Positions 1 to 8,999 of a stretch of 64,000 nt of DNA are shown one piece after another. The notes beneath the pieces are model-generated. The model ran no database searches. It worked only from the letters and a program-made list of their open reading frames with translations, and was not told the origin of the DNA. Positions within the stretch are counted from its first letter, which is position 1. Each line of letters begins with the position of its first letter. A program made the position numbers and the translations under genes. This DNA comes from an uncultured Fidelibacterota bacterium (GTDB lineage: Bacteria > Fidelibacterota > Marinisomatia > Marinisomatales > Marinisomataceae), in the NCBI GenBank assembly GCA_902576865.1, contig CACGWZ010000003.1, positions 19,735-83,734 of the forward strand, given 5' to 3'.

Positions 1-1865
1 TAGGCTGTTGCACCAGAACCTAAATTAATATTAATAAAGTCATGATCAGAAATTAAAGTATAATTTTTTTGTCTTAAAATGCTTGCAGTATCAAATGTTA
101 CGTACATTGCTTTATTAACGCCATCAATCACACTCGGATTAATAAAAAATCCAGCATCGGTACCATCAGCATTTGTTACATTTGAATATAAACCAAATGT
201 TCGACCGCCATTAACACTCCTAACAATGTTGCCATAGGTAGTAGCGCTAAATTGATAATCAGGATTTACTTGATCAATGTGAACAAATGCACCATCTCCT
301 CCATAAACCTCAACACCAGCATCTTTACCAGCTGTATTTAGTTTCCAAGTACCATTATCTTGAGCACCACCAAGGACGTAGTCAGAATCTGTTGGATGAA
401 TTGCAGTTGAATAAAATTGTGTAGTTACCATGTTATCATTTTTCATAGTAAATGTACTTCCACCATCTGTAGTCAAAAATACACCACCGTCATTAGAAAC
501 AATTATTTTATCACTATCAATAAATACTATGTTATGATGATCAGCATGGACATAAGGTAAAGAAAAACCAGTACCACGCCATTCTGAAATTTCAGTCCAG
601 GTTTCTCCAGAATCGGTAGATTTATGTATTGATTGTGCCCCAGCAGCGAAAATAGTATTAGGATTATTTGGATCGATTCCTAAGAATCCCCAATAATCCA
701 TTGAGCCTTGGTAATCACCAAAGGGATTTCCATTTTCATCCACTCCAATATTCTTTTGAGTCCAACTAACTCCTCCATCTTCAGATTTTCCAAGCCAAGT
801 AATAAAACCTGTACTTGCATTCTCAAACATTGCGTATAGAACATTTGGATCACTTAGTGAAACATCAACAAATGTCCTATCAAATGTTCCTAATGCGCCA
901 GTGTTAATTTGATTAAAAACAACACCGTCATCACTATAAAAAATTTGTCCGCCACCTTCTCCAAAAGTATTTGTTCTGGTACCAACAATTAATCTGTTAT
1001 TTGAATCTAATTCTAAGTCAGTTACATGATGACTTGAACCTGCTGTTATTTCTCCGAGAACTTCAGTCCAAGTAGCACCACCATCTGTGGATTTTTGTAA
1101 TCCATTTACTCCAGTAAATTCTCCTTCAGATAAAGATCTTCCTCCGCCAGCATAAACAACTCCAACACCACCTTCTTCTCTTACAATTATAGTATCAATC
1201 CATTTAAAATCAGTTGATGAAGTAAGTTGATTCCATGTGGAACCCCCATCTGAAGTTTTCCAAATACCAAATCCTTTGAGGCCATGTCCTCTTTTTTCTC
1301 CTGTTCCAAGATAAATTACGTTAGCATCTGTTGGATCTGTAGCTACACAGGTAATATTTAAGGTGTCCCAAAAATCAGAAACCTTTGTCCACTCAGAACT
1401 TGCATTTGAGATATTTGTGGTTGTCCACAATCCACCACTAACTCCTGCAGCCCACACCTTAGTATTAGAGCTAAAATTTCCATCAAGCATTAATGCCCTA
1501 GTTCTTCCAGCCTGTTTACTTGGACCTCTTTCTGTCCAATTAATTTCTGATTTTCTATCTAAATATGAGCGAGAGTTTAGTTTTGCATCTCTAAATTTTA
1601 TTGCATCTAAAACTCTTTCAGAAGGGACAGTGTTAGTATTTGGATCTCTTGTCATCAAAAAATCATGATAATTTTTTAAATCCGGTCTAAGTCTTTTAGG
1701 AAGACTTTTTACATAACTTCTTTTAAATGATTTGTCACTTAAATATTCTTGTAAATAAATCTCGTTTTGGACTCTTTTGTTTTCAAAATAAATATTTTTT
1801 GCTGGCTGATAAAGAATTGCAACCAGTAGCAAAAAAAGTGTAATTGTATAGTGTATTTTTTTCAT
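1..1865 (-). CDS. BNR/sortilin-repeat secreted protein, C-terminus cut by window edge
   Basis: The reading frame runs leftward from ATG at 1865 without a stop to base 1, giving about 621 visible residues; the C-terminal end is missing. It opens with a hydrophobic signal-like segment (about residues 4-20), followed by a short charged linker and a WTERGP...GRTRAL block typical of BNR-type exo-alpha-sialidase/sortilin-like propeller proteins. At least five Asp-box motifs (S-x-D-G-G-x-T-W type: SDGGSTW, STDGGATW, SEDGGVSW, STDSGETW, TTDGGSTF) recur, so the protein is a beta-propeller probably exported to the cell surface. The substrate is unknown. It lies 4 bases after the PKD lipoprotein gene, so the two are probably one operon. 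A type IX secretion C-terminal sorting domain could lie beyond the edge, which I cannot see. Confidence 0.85.
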   Translation of the reverse strand, partial: MKKIHYTITLFLLLVAILYQPAKNIYFENKRVQNEIYLQEYLSDKSFKRSYVKSLPKRLRPDLKNYHDFLMTRDPNTNTVPSERVLDAIKFRDAKLNSRSYLDRKSEINWTERGPSKQAGRTRALMLDGNFSSNTKVWAAGVSGGLWTTTNISNASSEWTKVSDFWDTLNITCVATDPTDANVIYLGTGEKRGHGLKGFGIWKTSDGGSTWNQLTSSTDFKWIDTIIVREEGGVGVVYAGGGRSLSEGEFTGVNGLQKSTDGGATWTEVLGEITAGSSHHVTDLELDSNNRLIVGTRTNTFGEGGGQIFYSDDGVVFNQINTGALGTFDRTFVDVSLSDPNVLYAMFENASTGFITWLGKSEDGGVSWTQKNIGVDENGNPFGDYQGSMDYWGFLGIDPNNPNTIFAAGAQSIHKSTDSGETWTEISEWRGTGFSLPYVHADHHNIVFIDSDKIIVSNDGGVFLTTDGGSTFTMKNDNMVTTQFYSTAIHPTDSDYVLGGAQDNGTWKLNTAGKDAGVEVYGGDGAFVHIDQVNPDYQFSATTYGNIVRSVNGGRTFGLYSNVTNADGTDAGFFINPSVIDGVNKAMYVTFDTASILRQKNYTLISDHDFININLGSGATA

Positions 1866-1869
1866 AATC

Positions 1870-2931
1870 TTATTCTACAAAAATATATGCATTATCTTTC
1901 CCATTAAATGTAATAGCTTGACCGTTAACATCAAGCATGTAATTACCAGCACCTCCAGCTCCAGCTCCAGGATTGTCTTCGCCCCAACCAAGGGTTGAAT
2001 TAGAATCCACTGTAAAAGTAACTGTAGCAATTACACCATCTCCATCTGCACTTGGTTTGTCACTTGATAAAGAAGCAGTATAAACAACTAATCTACTTAT
2101 ACCTGGATTATGAGAGGTTGTTAATAAAGGGGCGTTGTTCCCTTCTAAAAAATCACCAGCTGTTGTGCTTACATAAGTTAAACCACCATAAGAAAGTGTC
2201 GCTTGTGCTGCAGATAAGCCAGTTACTCCAATAACTTTTATATCAATAGAAACATCTGTTCCAGCTGATGTTGTAGTATATTTTGGATCTAAAACAAATG
2301 CAGGCGTTTGTAAATCGTCAACTGTAATGAAAGCTGTTTTTACTTCAGAGGTTGATCCTCCGTCTCCTGTAACAGTAAGAGATACGTCAAAATTTCCAGA
2401 ACTTTCATAAATGTGTGAAGGATTTTCTTCAGTACTAGTATTACCATCTCCAAAATCCCATAATGTAGAATTGTAAAGTGTTGATAAATTATTAAAGTTT
2501 ACCATATGAGGAACTATACCAGCAACCTCATCCTCTGAGGCTGTTGAAAAATTAGCAGTTGGTGCCGTAGGTTCTACAGTAATATAATCTGTTTTAGTAT
2601 TTACATTTGATCCACCAGGACCTGTAGCTGTTAGCGAAACAGAATATGTACCTGCATTTTGATATGTAAAACCAACTACTTGGCCAGATGCATCCAAACT
2701 ACCATCATTTTCAAAATCCCATTGGTGTAATGTAGTATTTGATGATGAAGATGCAAATGTAACTGTTAATGGAGCAGGACCAGAGGTTGGTGATCCAGTA
2801 AAAATTGCAACAGGAGGATCGTTTGATGGTCCAGTACCTCCTCCAGAATCGTCATCGGTACCACCGCCACCGCCACCACCGCAGTTAATTAAAAATAAAA
2901 CTAATGATAAAGATAGTAGTTTTTTGAACAT
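1870..2931 (-). CDS. lipoprotein with two PKD domains and a cohesin-like domain
   Basis: 353 residues. The N-terminus is a lipoprotein signal with lipobox ending LINC (Cys17), followed by a run of seven glycines and an Asp/Gly-rich linker. Two PKD domains follow (about residues 39-120 and 125-205), each with a WDF-x-(N/G)DG core (WDFENDG, WDFGDGN). The last ~140 residues resemble a cohesin/carbohydrate-binding fold (SIDIKVIGVTGLSAAQATLSY pattern, shortened here). The protein is probably lipid-anchored in the outer membrane and presents adhesion or scaffold domains; no catalytic residues are evident. It is co-oriented with, and 4 bases upstream of, the BNR protein, suggesting that the two act together on an external polymer, but that is inference. 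Confidence 0.8.
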   Translation of the reverse strand: MFKKLLSLSLVLFLINCGGGGGGGTDDDSGGGTGPSNDPPVAIFTGSPTSGPAPLTVTFASSSSNTTLHQWDFENDGSLDASGQVVGFTYQNAGTYSVSLTATGPGGSNVNTKTDYITVEPTAPTANFSTASEDEVAGIVPHMVNFNNLSTLYNSTLWDFGDGNTSTEENPSHIYESSGNFDVSLTVTGDGGSTSEVKTAFITVDDLQTPAFVLDPKYTTTSAGTDVSIDIKVIGVTGLSAAQATLSYGGLTYVSTTAGDFLEGNNAPLLTTSHNPGISRLVVYTASLSSDKPSADGDGVIATVTFTVDSNSTLGWGEDNPGAGAGGAGNYMLDVNGQAITFNGKDNAYIFVE

Positions 2932-2992
2932 TAGAAAATGTACGATAAAGCTTATTTGGTATCAATACTTAATTGAATCGTAGAAAAAAATT

Positions 2993-4075
2993 TTATTCTC
3001 TGGAAATTTTGATATTTCTTAATGCCAAATATCTCAAAATAAAGTTTATGCAATCGTCATTGCCTCCAACAATTTCAGGCGGAGAAACTCCTTTTTTATT
3101 CCAAACATCATTTAAAAGCATATTTACTGTAGCTGTTGCTGTATATCCCGTAGTTCTTGCCATTGAAGAAGATTTTGAAAACATATCCATTTCATCATAT
3201 AGATGATAATGAATATGTTGTTCATCCCCATATATATTAATATCTAATACTGTGAATTCGGGTTCATCATCTTTAAGCTTCCATTCAGTAAATAATTTTT
3301 CAACAGTATGATCAAAATTATTTTTATCAAATAAATGTTTATCAATCATTGATTGCATCAGTGAAGCATGCCCAGGATATCTTAGAGTTTTTTCTTTCAT
3401 ATTTGGTATATGTGACATTGTAATTAATAAGGAACGAAGACCGTCCGTATTGAATGCTTCTAATTTTCCAACATTATCAATATTTAACTCTTCAATCTCT
3501 GATAGCGCAGGCTTTATTTCCACTTTAGAATTAATCATCATTCTTGCTGGTCGGATATATTCTTCAATGACATCTATAGGAGAAAATGGTGCTTTATAAT
3601 TGTATGGTGGAGATGGATTTTTTGGTAAGCCACCTACCATATAATCAAAGGAATTTACTTTAATCTTTTTGTTCCAATATCCAAGTAAAAAATTTGGAAT
3701 ACCTGGAGCTAAGCCTGCATCGACAACCGCGCAAACATTATTTTTTATTGCCAAATCGTTAAGTGATAGCACATTTTCTGGAGAAAAAGATATATCAACA
3801 ACATTTTTTTTAGCCTCTATTATTAAACGTAGCGCTTCAAATCCTAAAAATCCTGGAACGGCTAAAAGTACAATATCAGCGTCGGCTATCCATGAACAAA
3901 AATTATCTTTATCTTGAACATCTATTTTTTGAATCTGAATCGATTGGTCTTCTTTTTTGATTTCATTCAAAAGATCTACATTAATATCACCAAGATGAAG
4001 TTCATAATATTTAGATAAATCAAGTGCCATTGTTTTCCCTACAAGACCAGCACCTACTTGGAAAATTTTTTTCAT
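2993..4075 (-). CDS. saccharopine dehydrogenase-like NAD(P)-dependent oxidoreductase
   Basis: 360 residues. The N-terminal Rossmann nucleotide-binding segment begins KIFQVGAGLVGKTMALDL (GxGxxG), and the middle carries AGLAPGIPNFLLGY, the signature of the saccharopine dehydrogenase/lysine 6-dehydrogenase family, with a C-terminal substrate domain (GGLP, FNTDGLRSL, RYPGH). Family members reduce or oxidise lysine-related imines in cytosolic lysine metabolism; which reaction applies here cannot be decided from sequence. No partner bifunctional domain (LKR/SDH fusion) is present. The gene begins 9 bases after the 3' end of tRNA-Asp and is probably on the same transcript. The alternative reading, carboxynorspermidine synthase, is less likely but belongs to the same superfamily. 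Confidence 0.8.
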   Translation of the reverse strand: MKKIFQVGAGLVGKTMALDLSKYYELHLGDINVDLLNEIKKEDQSIQIQKIDVQDKDNFCSWIADADIVLLAVPGFLGFEALRLIIEAKKNVVDISFSPENVLSLNDLAIKNNVCAVVDAGLAPGIPNFLLGYWNKKIKVNSFDYMVGGLPKNPSPPYNYKAPFSPIDVIEEYIRPARMMINSKVEIKPALSEIEELNIDNVGKLEAFNTDGLRSLLITMSHIPNMKEKTLRYPGHASLMQSMIDKHLFDKNNFDHTVEKLFTEWKLKDDEPEFTVLDINIYGDEQHIHYHLYDEMDMFSKSSSMARTTGYTATATVNMLLNDVWNKKGVSPPEIVGGNDDCINFILRYLALRNIKISRE

Positions 4076-4084
4076 TGAAAGTTG

Positions 4085-4158
<74 letters not shown>

Positions 4159-4161
4159 AAA

Positions 4162-4377
4162 TTATTTTATACTTAACAAAGCCATTGGAATAATAACCAA
4201 ATAGCCAGCTAATAAAAGTAGTGGAGAAATAACTAAGCTCTGAAAACTGTCTACTTCTCCAAAATACATTACCAAATAACCCACAATTATAACGAAAACT
4301 CCAACACCAAACAAAAGATAATTTTTTCTTTTGTATGGCCAAGAAAACTGTAAAGTTTTTTTATTTTTGTTATCCAT
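4162..4377 (-). CDS. DUF3098-like two-helix membrane protein
   Basis: 71 residues when started at the ATG at 4377 (MDNKNKKT...); an upstream in-frame ATG at 4431 would add 18 hydrophobic residues, but the shorter form matches the usual layout of the family. A basic N-terminus (about 20 residues, ending PYKRKNYLLF) precedes a first transmembrane segment (GVGVFVIIVGYLVMYFG), a short soluble stretch (EVDSFQSLVISP) and a second transmembrane segment. This layout, with the K-x-NY lead-in and the polar loop between helices, is that of DUF3098 proteins found widely in Bacteroidetes-group genomes. Function is unknown. The stop codon lies 3 bases before tRNA-Asp. Confidence 0.65.
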   Translation of the reverse strand: MDNKNKKTLQFSWPYKRKNYLLFGVGVFVIIVGYLVMYFGEVDSFQSLVISPLLLLAGYLVIIPMALLSIK

Positions 4378-4470
4378 AATTAGAAAGTTAATTGCGATTA
4401 TCGTTGATTGCAAAAATATTATTACATCCATTGATTTGAAATAAGAAATAAGGTAATTTCTAGCCCTCAG

Positions 4471-5460
4471 ATGAAAGAAATAAATACTATTAAATCTATA
4501 GCAATAACAATACTTATCATTTTTGCCACAGGCATATTATCAATAAATAATCGTGAAATAAATCCAAGCATCATCACGATTGAAAAAGGAATGTCATTAA
4601 ATTCAGTTTCTAATTTAATGTTAGAGAATAATGTTATTGTAAATCAAAATATATTTAAGCTAAAAGTTGTTTCAAGAGGACTCGCATCAAAGATCCCAAC
4701 TGGTAAATTTTTGATTGAAGGAAAAATATCTGATGCTATTTTAATTGATCTAATTTTTAACAAAGGTCCAATAAAATTAAAACTAACAATTCCTGAAGGT
4801 TTACAATCAAAAAATCTTTTTCAAAATATTAATATGTTGCTAAATACAGATTATGATTTTAATAAATATTTCAATTCCACTGAGATTTTAGAAGAATATG
4901 GATTGAACGCTTCATCACTTGAAGGTTATCTTTTTCCAGACACATACTATTTATATCATGATTCGCTTCCAAATGAAATTATCGATATTTTGTTAACAGA
5001 ATTTTGGAAACAATTTGATGAAAACTTACAAAATAGAGCGAATCAATTAGGATTTTCGGTACATGAAGTTGTAACTTTGGCGTCGATTATTGAAGGAGAA
5101 GCAATGCTTGATAGCGAACGAAGAACAATTTCTTCAGTATATCACAATAGATTAAAAATTAATATGAAATTACAAGCCGACCCAACAATACAATATATTA
5201 TACCAGGTCCACCGAAAACATTATCTAATAGAGATTTAAGAATTAAGTCTGATTATAATACTTATCAGAATTACGGTTTGCCTCCTGGACCAATTAATAA
5301 TCCAGGTATCGAATCAATTAAAGCAGCATTATATCCTGAAGATACAAATTTCCTTTTTTTTGTTGCACAAGGTGATGGTTCGCATGCATTTACAACAAAT
5401 GAAAAAGATCATGAAGAGGCAAAGAGGATTTATAAAATTAATAAAAGAATGAACAGATGA
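4471..5460 (+). CDS. mltG: endolytic murein transglycosylase MltG
   Basis: 329 residues. One N-terminal transmembrane helix (about residues 8-25) anchors a periplasmic YceG domain. Signature segments are visible: a LysM-like region, EGYLFPDTYYL, the catalytic-glutamate motif LASIIEGEA, YHNRL, LQADPTIQY and YGLPPGPINNPG, ending with the canonical FFVAQGDGSHAFT block. MltG cleaves nascent glycan strands and is thought to set their length at sites of peptidoglycan synthesis. Length matches the family. The start overlaps nothing upstream; the stop overlaps the pcrA start by 4 bases (ATGA), so translation of the two is probably coupled. Confidence 0.95.
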   Translation: MKEINTIKSIAITILIIFATGILSINNREINPSIITIEKGMSLNSVSNLMLENNVIVNQNIFKLKVVSRGLASKIPTGKFLIEGKISDAILIDLIFNKGPIKLKLTIPEGLQSKNLFQNINMLLNTDYDFNKYFNSTEILEEYGLNASSLEGYLFPDTYYLYHDSLPNEIIDILLTEFWKQFDENLQNRANQLGFSVHEVVTLASIIEGEAMLDSERRTISSVYHNRLKINMKLQADPTIQYIIPGPPKTLSNRDLRIKSDYNTYQNYGLPPGPINNPGIESIKAALYPEDTNFLFFVAQGDGSHAFTTNEKDHEEAKRIYKINKRMNR

Positions 5461-7622
5461 AGTTACAAGATTTAAATTCACAGCAATTAAAAGCAGTTCA
5501 AACAGTAAATAAGCCTGTCCTAGTTTTTGCTGGAGCAGGAAGTGGGAAAACAAGAGTACTGACTTATAAAGTTTGGCATTTAATTAAAGAAAAACTTTTT
5601 AAGCCTGAAGAAATATTAGCCTTAACCTTTACAAATAAAGCAGCAGCAGAAATGAAATTAAGAATTCAAGAAAGCATTGCTTGTGATGGAGTAAATGTAG
5701 GAACATTTCATTCAATAGGTGCTCGTATGTTACGAATGCACATATCTTCATTGAATGAAGGATATAATTCTAGTTTTACTATTTACGATACTTCTGATCA
5801 AAAATCTGTTATTAAGGAAGTTATTGAAAATTTAAATCTTTCTGAATTTAAAGAGCTCAATGTAAGTTTCTTGAAAGTTCAAATTGATAAGTTTAAAAAT
5901 GATAATCTTTCAATTAAAGATATTCAATCTAAAGCCCAAACATTTGAAGATGAAAAAATTATAGAAGTTTTTAAGGCATATTGTGAGAAATTAAAGTCTA
6001 ATAATGCTTTAGACTTTAATGATTTAATTTTGCTTCCAATTCGATTGTTAAAAGAAAATGCTAAAATCTTAAATTTTTACCAAAGCACATGGAAATATGT
6101 ATTAGTTGATGAATTCCAAGATACCAATTCACCACAATTTGAGATTGTATCTTTATTAGCTGGAAAACATCAGAATATTACTGTAGTTGGTGATGATGAC
6201 CAATCCATTTACGGCTGGAGAGGAGCTAATATTGATAACATTCTTATAAATTTTCAGGATACTTTTTCAAAAAACATTGAGATTAAACTTGAAAAAAATT
6301 ATAGATCAACTCAACGTATCCTTGATGGAGCTTGGTCCGTTGTTTCAAATAATAAAAATAGAGCTGAAAAGAAATTAGAAGCAACTCGAGGAAAAGGTGA
6401 AAAGATTTCTCTTATTTCAACTGGCAGCGATGAAGAAGAATCAAATGCTATTTGTGATGCAATTAAGTCTGAAATAAAACTTAATAAAAGCACTTTTAAA
6501 GATTTTGCAGTTTTGTATAGAACCAATGCACAGTCTAGATCAATTGAGCAAGCGATGGTAAAAGAAGGAATTCCATATAATATTGTAGGTGGAACAAAAT
6601 TCTATGATAGAAAAGAAATCAAAGATGTGTTAGCGTATTTAACTTTGGTAGCAAATAGTAGCGATGATATTGCTCTTAAGCGAATCATTAATTTCCCTGT
6701 AAGAGGTATTGGAGAAAAATCAATTAATATGTTTGAAGATTTAGCATCCAAAAAGAAAATTTCACTTTTTAATAGTTTAGAATTTTGTAGAGATCTAAAA
6801 TTGAGAGGAAAACAACAAGATTCAATTGAGAGATTTCATGCCTCAATAAAAAAATTCTCTAGTCTACTTGAAACTCTTGATCCTAAAGAGTTATTAAGAA
6901 CTTTGTTAGAAGAGTTTAATATAGAAAATTATTATAAAAACAATCCTGTTGAACAAGATCGATATGATAATATTCAAGAGCTAAAAGCATCAGTTGATAA
7001 ATTCTCTGATCAAGTCGGTGGAAATTTAAGAGATTTTCTTCAAGAAATTTCGCTTTTTACCGATATTGACGAATGGGATGATAAGGATAATTCTATTACT
7101 CTAATGACTGTACATGCTGCAAAAGGTCTTGAATTCCCAACTGTATTTATAGCTGGACTTGAACATGGACTTTTTCCACTAGTTAGAATTGATGATGGAC
7201 CCGATCAAATGGAAGAAGAAAGAAGATTATTTTATGTTGCGGTAACAAGAGCTATGGATCAGGTATATCTTTTAAATGCAAAATATAGAAGAAGATTTGG
7301 AGCTATGAATACCACATCATTTGTTCAATCAGACTTTTTAAATGAAATTGATGAAGATGTTGTAAAAGTTAAATCTTACAAATCAGTTTATACAAGAAGA
7401 ATTGTTGGTACGGGAAAACAAAAGAAAATTCAAATTTCAAGAACAGTTACGGAGTTTGATGACTTTAAAATTGGAGATCAAGTTCAACATAATCTTTTTG
7501 GGATTGGTACCATTCTTGTCTTGAGCGGTTCAGGTGAAAATCAAAAAGTTGGCGTTGAATTTGATGGTGGTTTAAGAAAAAAATTAATTGTGAAGTACGC
7601 TCGTTTAAAAAAAATAGATTAA
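5457..7622 (+). CDS. pcrA: UvrD/PcrA-type ATP-dependent 3'-5' DNA helicase
   Basis: 721 residues, a full-length superfamily 1A helicase. Motifs in order: Q motif near the N-terminus, Walker A AGAGSGKT (residues 25-32), TFTNKAA (Ia), DEFQDTN (Walker B, II), GDDDQSIYGWRGA (III), EKNYRS (IV), TVHAAKGLEFP (V) and YVAVTRA (VI). The C-terminus ends in a small Tudor-like module (GDQVQHNLFGIGTIL...VKYARLKKI), characteristic of PcrA/UvrD, which contacts RNA polymerase in studied species. It acts in nucleotide-excision repair and in removal of obstructing complexes. The start overlaps mltG by 4 bases. A perfect A/T hairpin encloses its stop codon. Confidence 0.95.
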   Translation: MKLQDLNSQQLKAVQTVNKPVLVFAGAGSGKTRVLTYKVWHLIKEKLFKPEEILALTFTNKAAAEMKLRIQESIACDGVNVGTFHSIGARMLRMHISSLNEGYNSSFTIYDTSDQKSVIKEVIENLNLSEFKELNVSFLKVQIDKFKNDNLSIKDIQSKAQTFEDEKIIEVFKAYCEKLKSNNALDFNDLILLPIRLLKENAKILNFYQSTWKYVLVDEFQDTNSPQFEIVSLLAGKHQNITVVGDDDQSIYGWRGANIDNILINFQDTFSKNIEIKLEKNYRSTQRILDGAWSVVSNNKNRAEKKLEATRGKGEKISLISTGSDEEESNAICDAIKSEIKLNKSTFKDFAVLYRTNAQSRSIEQAMVKEGIPYNIVGGTKFYDRKEIKDVLAYLTLVANSSDDIALKRIINFPVRGIGEKSINMFEDLASKKKISLFNSLEFCRDLKLRGKQQDSIERFHASIKKFSSLLETLDPKELLRTLLEEFNIENYYKNNPVEQDRYDNIQELKASVDKFSDQVGGNLRDFLQEISLFTDIDEWDDKDNSITLMTVHAAKGLEFPTVFIAGLEHGLFPLVRIDDGPDQMEEERRLFYVAVTRAMDQVYLLNAKYRRRFGAMNTTSFVQSDFLNEIDEDVVKVKSYKSVYTRRIVGTGKQKKIQISRTVTEFDDFKIGDQVQHNLFGIGTILVLSGSGENQKVGVEFDGGLRKKLIVKYARLKKID

Positions 7623-7633
7623 AAAATCTATTT
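7612..7633 (+). terminator. A/T-only hairpin around the pcrA stop codon
   Basis: AAATAGATT and AATCTATTT form a perfect 9-bp inverted repeat with a 4-base A loop; the pcrA stop codon is partly in the loop. There is no T-run downstream on the + strand, so it is at best a weak terminator or an mRNA 3'-end/processing structure between pcrA and fur. Confidence 0.35.
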
Positions 7634-7648
7634 AATGTAATTTGATAT

Positions 7649-8113
7649 ATGCAGAATTTAATACCATGTAGATTTCATATTGAAGTTGAGGCTGTACTCA
7701 AAAGTGAAGGTTTGCGAGCTACCAAACAAAGGTTGGACATATGGGATGAGCTTTGTTCTACAGATAGTCATCGTGATATTGAATCCATTCTTAGCGATCT
7801 CAAAAAAAAGAAAATTAATGTTTCAAGAGCAACATTATATAGAACAATTGATGTATTTGTAAAACATAATCTTTTAAAAAAAATAACACTAAATAGTGGA
7901 AAATTTCTTTATGAACACAATAAAAAAACGATTACTCCAAATCATGATCATATTGTCTGTGAAGATTGTGGAGAAATATTTGAATTTTTCGATAATAAAA
8001 TTTCCTCAATAGAGGAGAAAATTGCTGACGACTTAAATATGAGTCTTACAAAACGTGTACATCAATTATCTGCTACTTGTAAAGATAACAATTGTGCACA
8101 TTCAAAAAATTAA
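7649..8113 (+). CDS. Fur-family metal-responsive transcriptional repressor
   Basis: 154 residues. A winged-helix DNA-binding half carries the family signature LRATKQRLDIWDEL and VSRATLYRTIDVF; the dimerisation half carries the metal-site segment NHDHIVCEDCGEI (His99, His101, Cys104, Cys107) and a second Cys pair near the C-terminus (Cys144, Cys149), which together suit the structural zinc site. The regulated metal (Fe, Zn or peroxide/Mn) cannot be settled from sequence; Fur or Zur are both plausible. It follows pcrA by 26 bases and precedes the YhaM-like gene by 4 bases. No obvious Fur box was identified in the window. Confidence 0.9.
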   Translation: MQNLIPCRFHIEVEAVLKSEGLRATKQRLDIWDELCSTDSHRDIESILSDLKKKKINVSRATLYRTIDVFVKHNLLKKITLNSGKFLYEHNKKTITPNHDHIVCEDCGEIFEFFDNKISSIEEKIADDLNMSLTKRVHQLSATCKDNNCAHSKN

Positions 8114-8117
8114 TTAG

Positions 8118-8999
8118 ATGAAATCCATTCTTATTTCAAACATGGTAGCTGATATGAAGCTCCAAGGATTTTATTTATGTTTAGAAAAAAAATCTTTGAA
8201 AAAAAAAGATGGTTCAACCTATTTAAACTTACTTTTGCAAGACAAGTCTGGTTTAATTCGAGCGCGAATTTGGGATAATGTTCAAAAACTTTCTAAAAAG
8301 TTTAATAATGGGGACCCTGTAGCTATTAAAGGTGTAACATATCAATATGGAGAAAATGTTTTAATAAAAATTGATAATATTTCTCGCGCCAATGAGCAAA
8401 AATATAAAAAATACGGATTCGAATCTTCTGATTTAATTCCTCTCTCTAAAAAAAATCCAAATGAACTATGGAAAGAATTAGTTAAAGAAGTAAACTTAAT
8501 TTCAAAGAGTCATTTAAAAAAAGTCACTAAAAATATCTTAAGAGATCATAAAGAAAAATTTAAAGTTTATCCTGCTAGTATCTCTTATCATTATAACTAC
8601 CAGAATGGATTAATTGAGCAAACAGTATCACTTTTAAAAGTTGCAAAGCAAGTGGGCTCGCATTATGATATTGATATAGATTTATTAATATCAGGAGTAT
8701 GCCTTCATCAAATTGGAAAGCTTTATTCCATAAACCTTGGTTCATCAATATCCAAATCAAATCATAAATCTTTAGTTGGAAATGCTATACTTTCAAGAGA
8801 TATTGTTAATAAATATATTTCTGAAGTAAAAAATTTTCCAGATAATGATAAGCTAAGTTTAGAACATTTAATTTTATCTTATCAAGGAAGAAAAGAGTGG
8901 CAAAGTCCTGTAGAACCTCAAACGCTTGAAGCAATATTATTACATTCCATAAATTTTATAGATTCTAAAATCAATTTTATGAGAAGAGATGTACCATAA
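8118..8999 (+). CDS. YhaM-like OB-fold/HD-fold protein with a degenerate metal site
   Basis: 293 residues. The order of parts matches YhaM/CBF1-type 3'-5' exoribonucleases: an N-terminal OB fold (about residues 15-90, KDGSTYLNLLLQDKSGLIRARIWD region) and an HD domain (about 150-290). The landmarks that should ligate metal are changed: LLEHT-like is LIEQT (Gln168), the HD doublet is HQ (197-198), the GH after helix 4 is GN (221-222) and the SHHG motif is SYQG (254-257). The surrounding sequence, including SPVEPQTLEAILLH, is well preserved. I infer a folded protein without phosphohydrolase activity, perhaps an RNA/DNA-binding protein. It overlaps the next gene by 11 bases. Confidence 0.75.
   Translation: MKSILISNMVADMKLQGFYLCLEKKSLKKKDGSTYLNLLLQDKSGLIRARIWDNVQKLSKKFNNGDPVAIKGVTYQYGENVLIKIDNISRANEQKYKKYGFESSDLIPLSKKNPNELWKELVKEVNLISKSHLKKVTKNILRDHKEKFKVYPASISYHYNYQNGLIEQTVSLLKVAKQVGSHYDIDIDLLISGVCLHQIGKLYSINLGSSISKSNHKSLVGNAILSRDIVNKYISEVKNFPDNDKLSLEHLILSYQGRKEWQSPVEPQTLEAILLHSINFIDSKINFMRRDVP

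Noticed and set aside
1363..1668. Open frame of 101 codons on the plus strand
   Set aside because: It lies wholly antisense to the BNR-repeat gene, whose frame has recognisable motifs, and shows no domain.
2937..2965. TTGATA-17-TACATT promoter-like boxes (minus strand) ahead of the PKD lipoprotein
   Set aside because: The -10 box ends only five bases before the ATG, so the transcript would begin about at the start codon; a chance match in AT-rich DNA is more likely.
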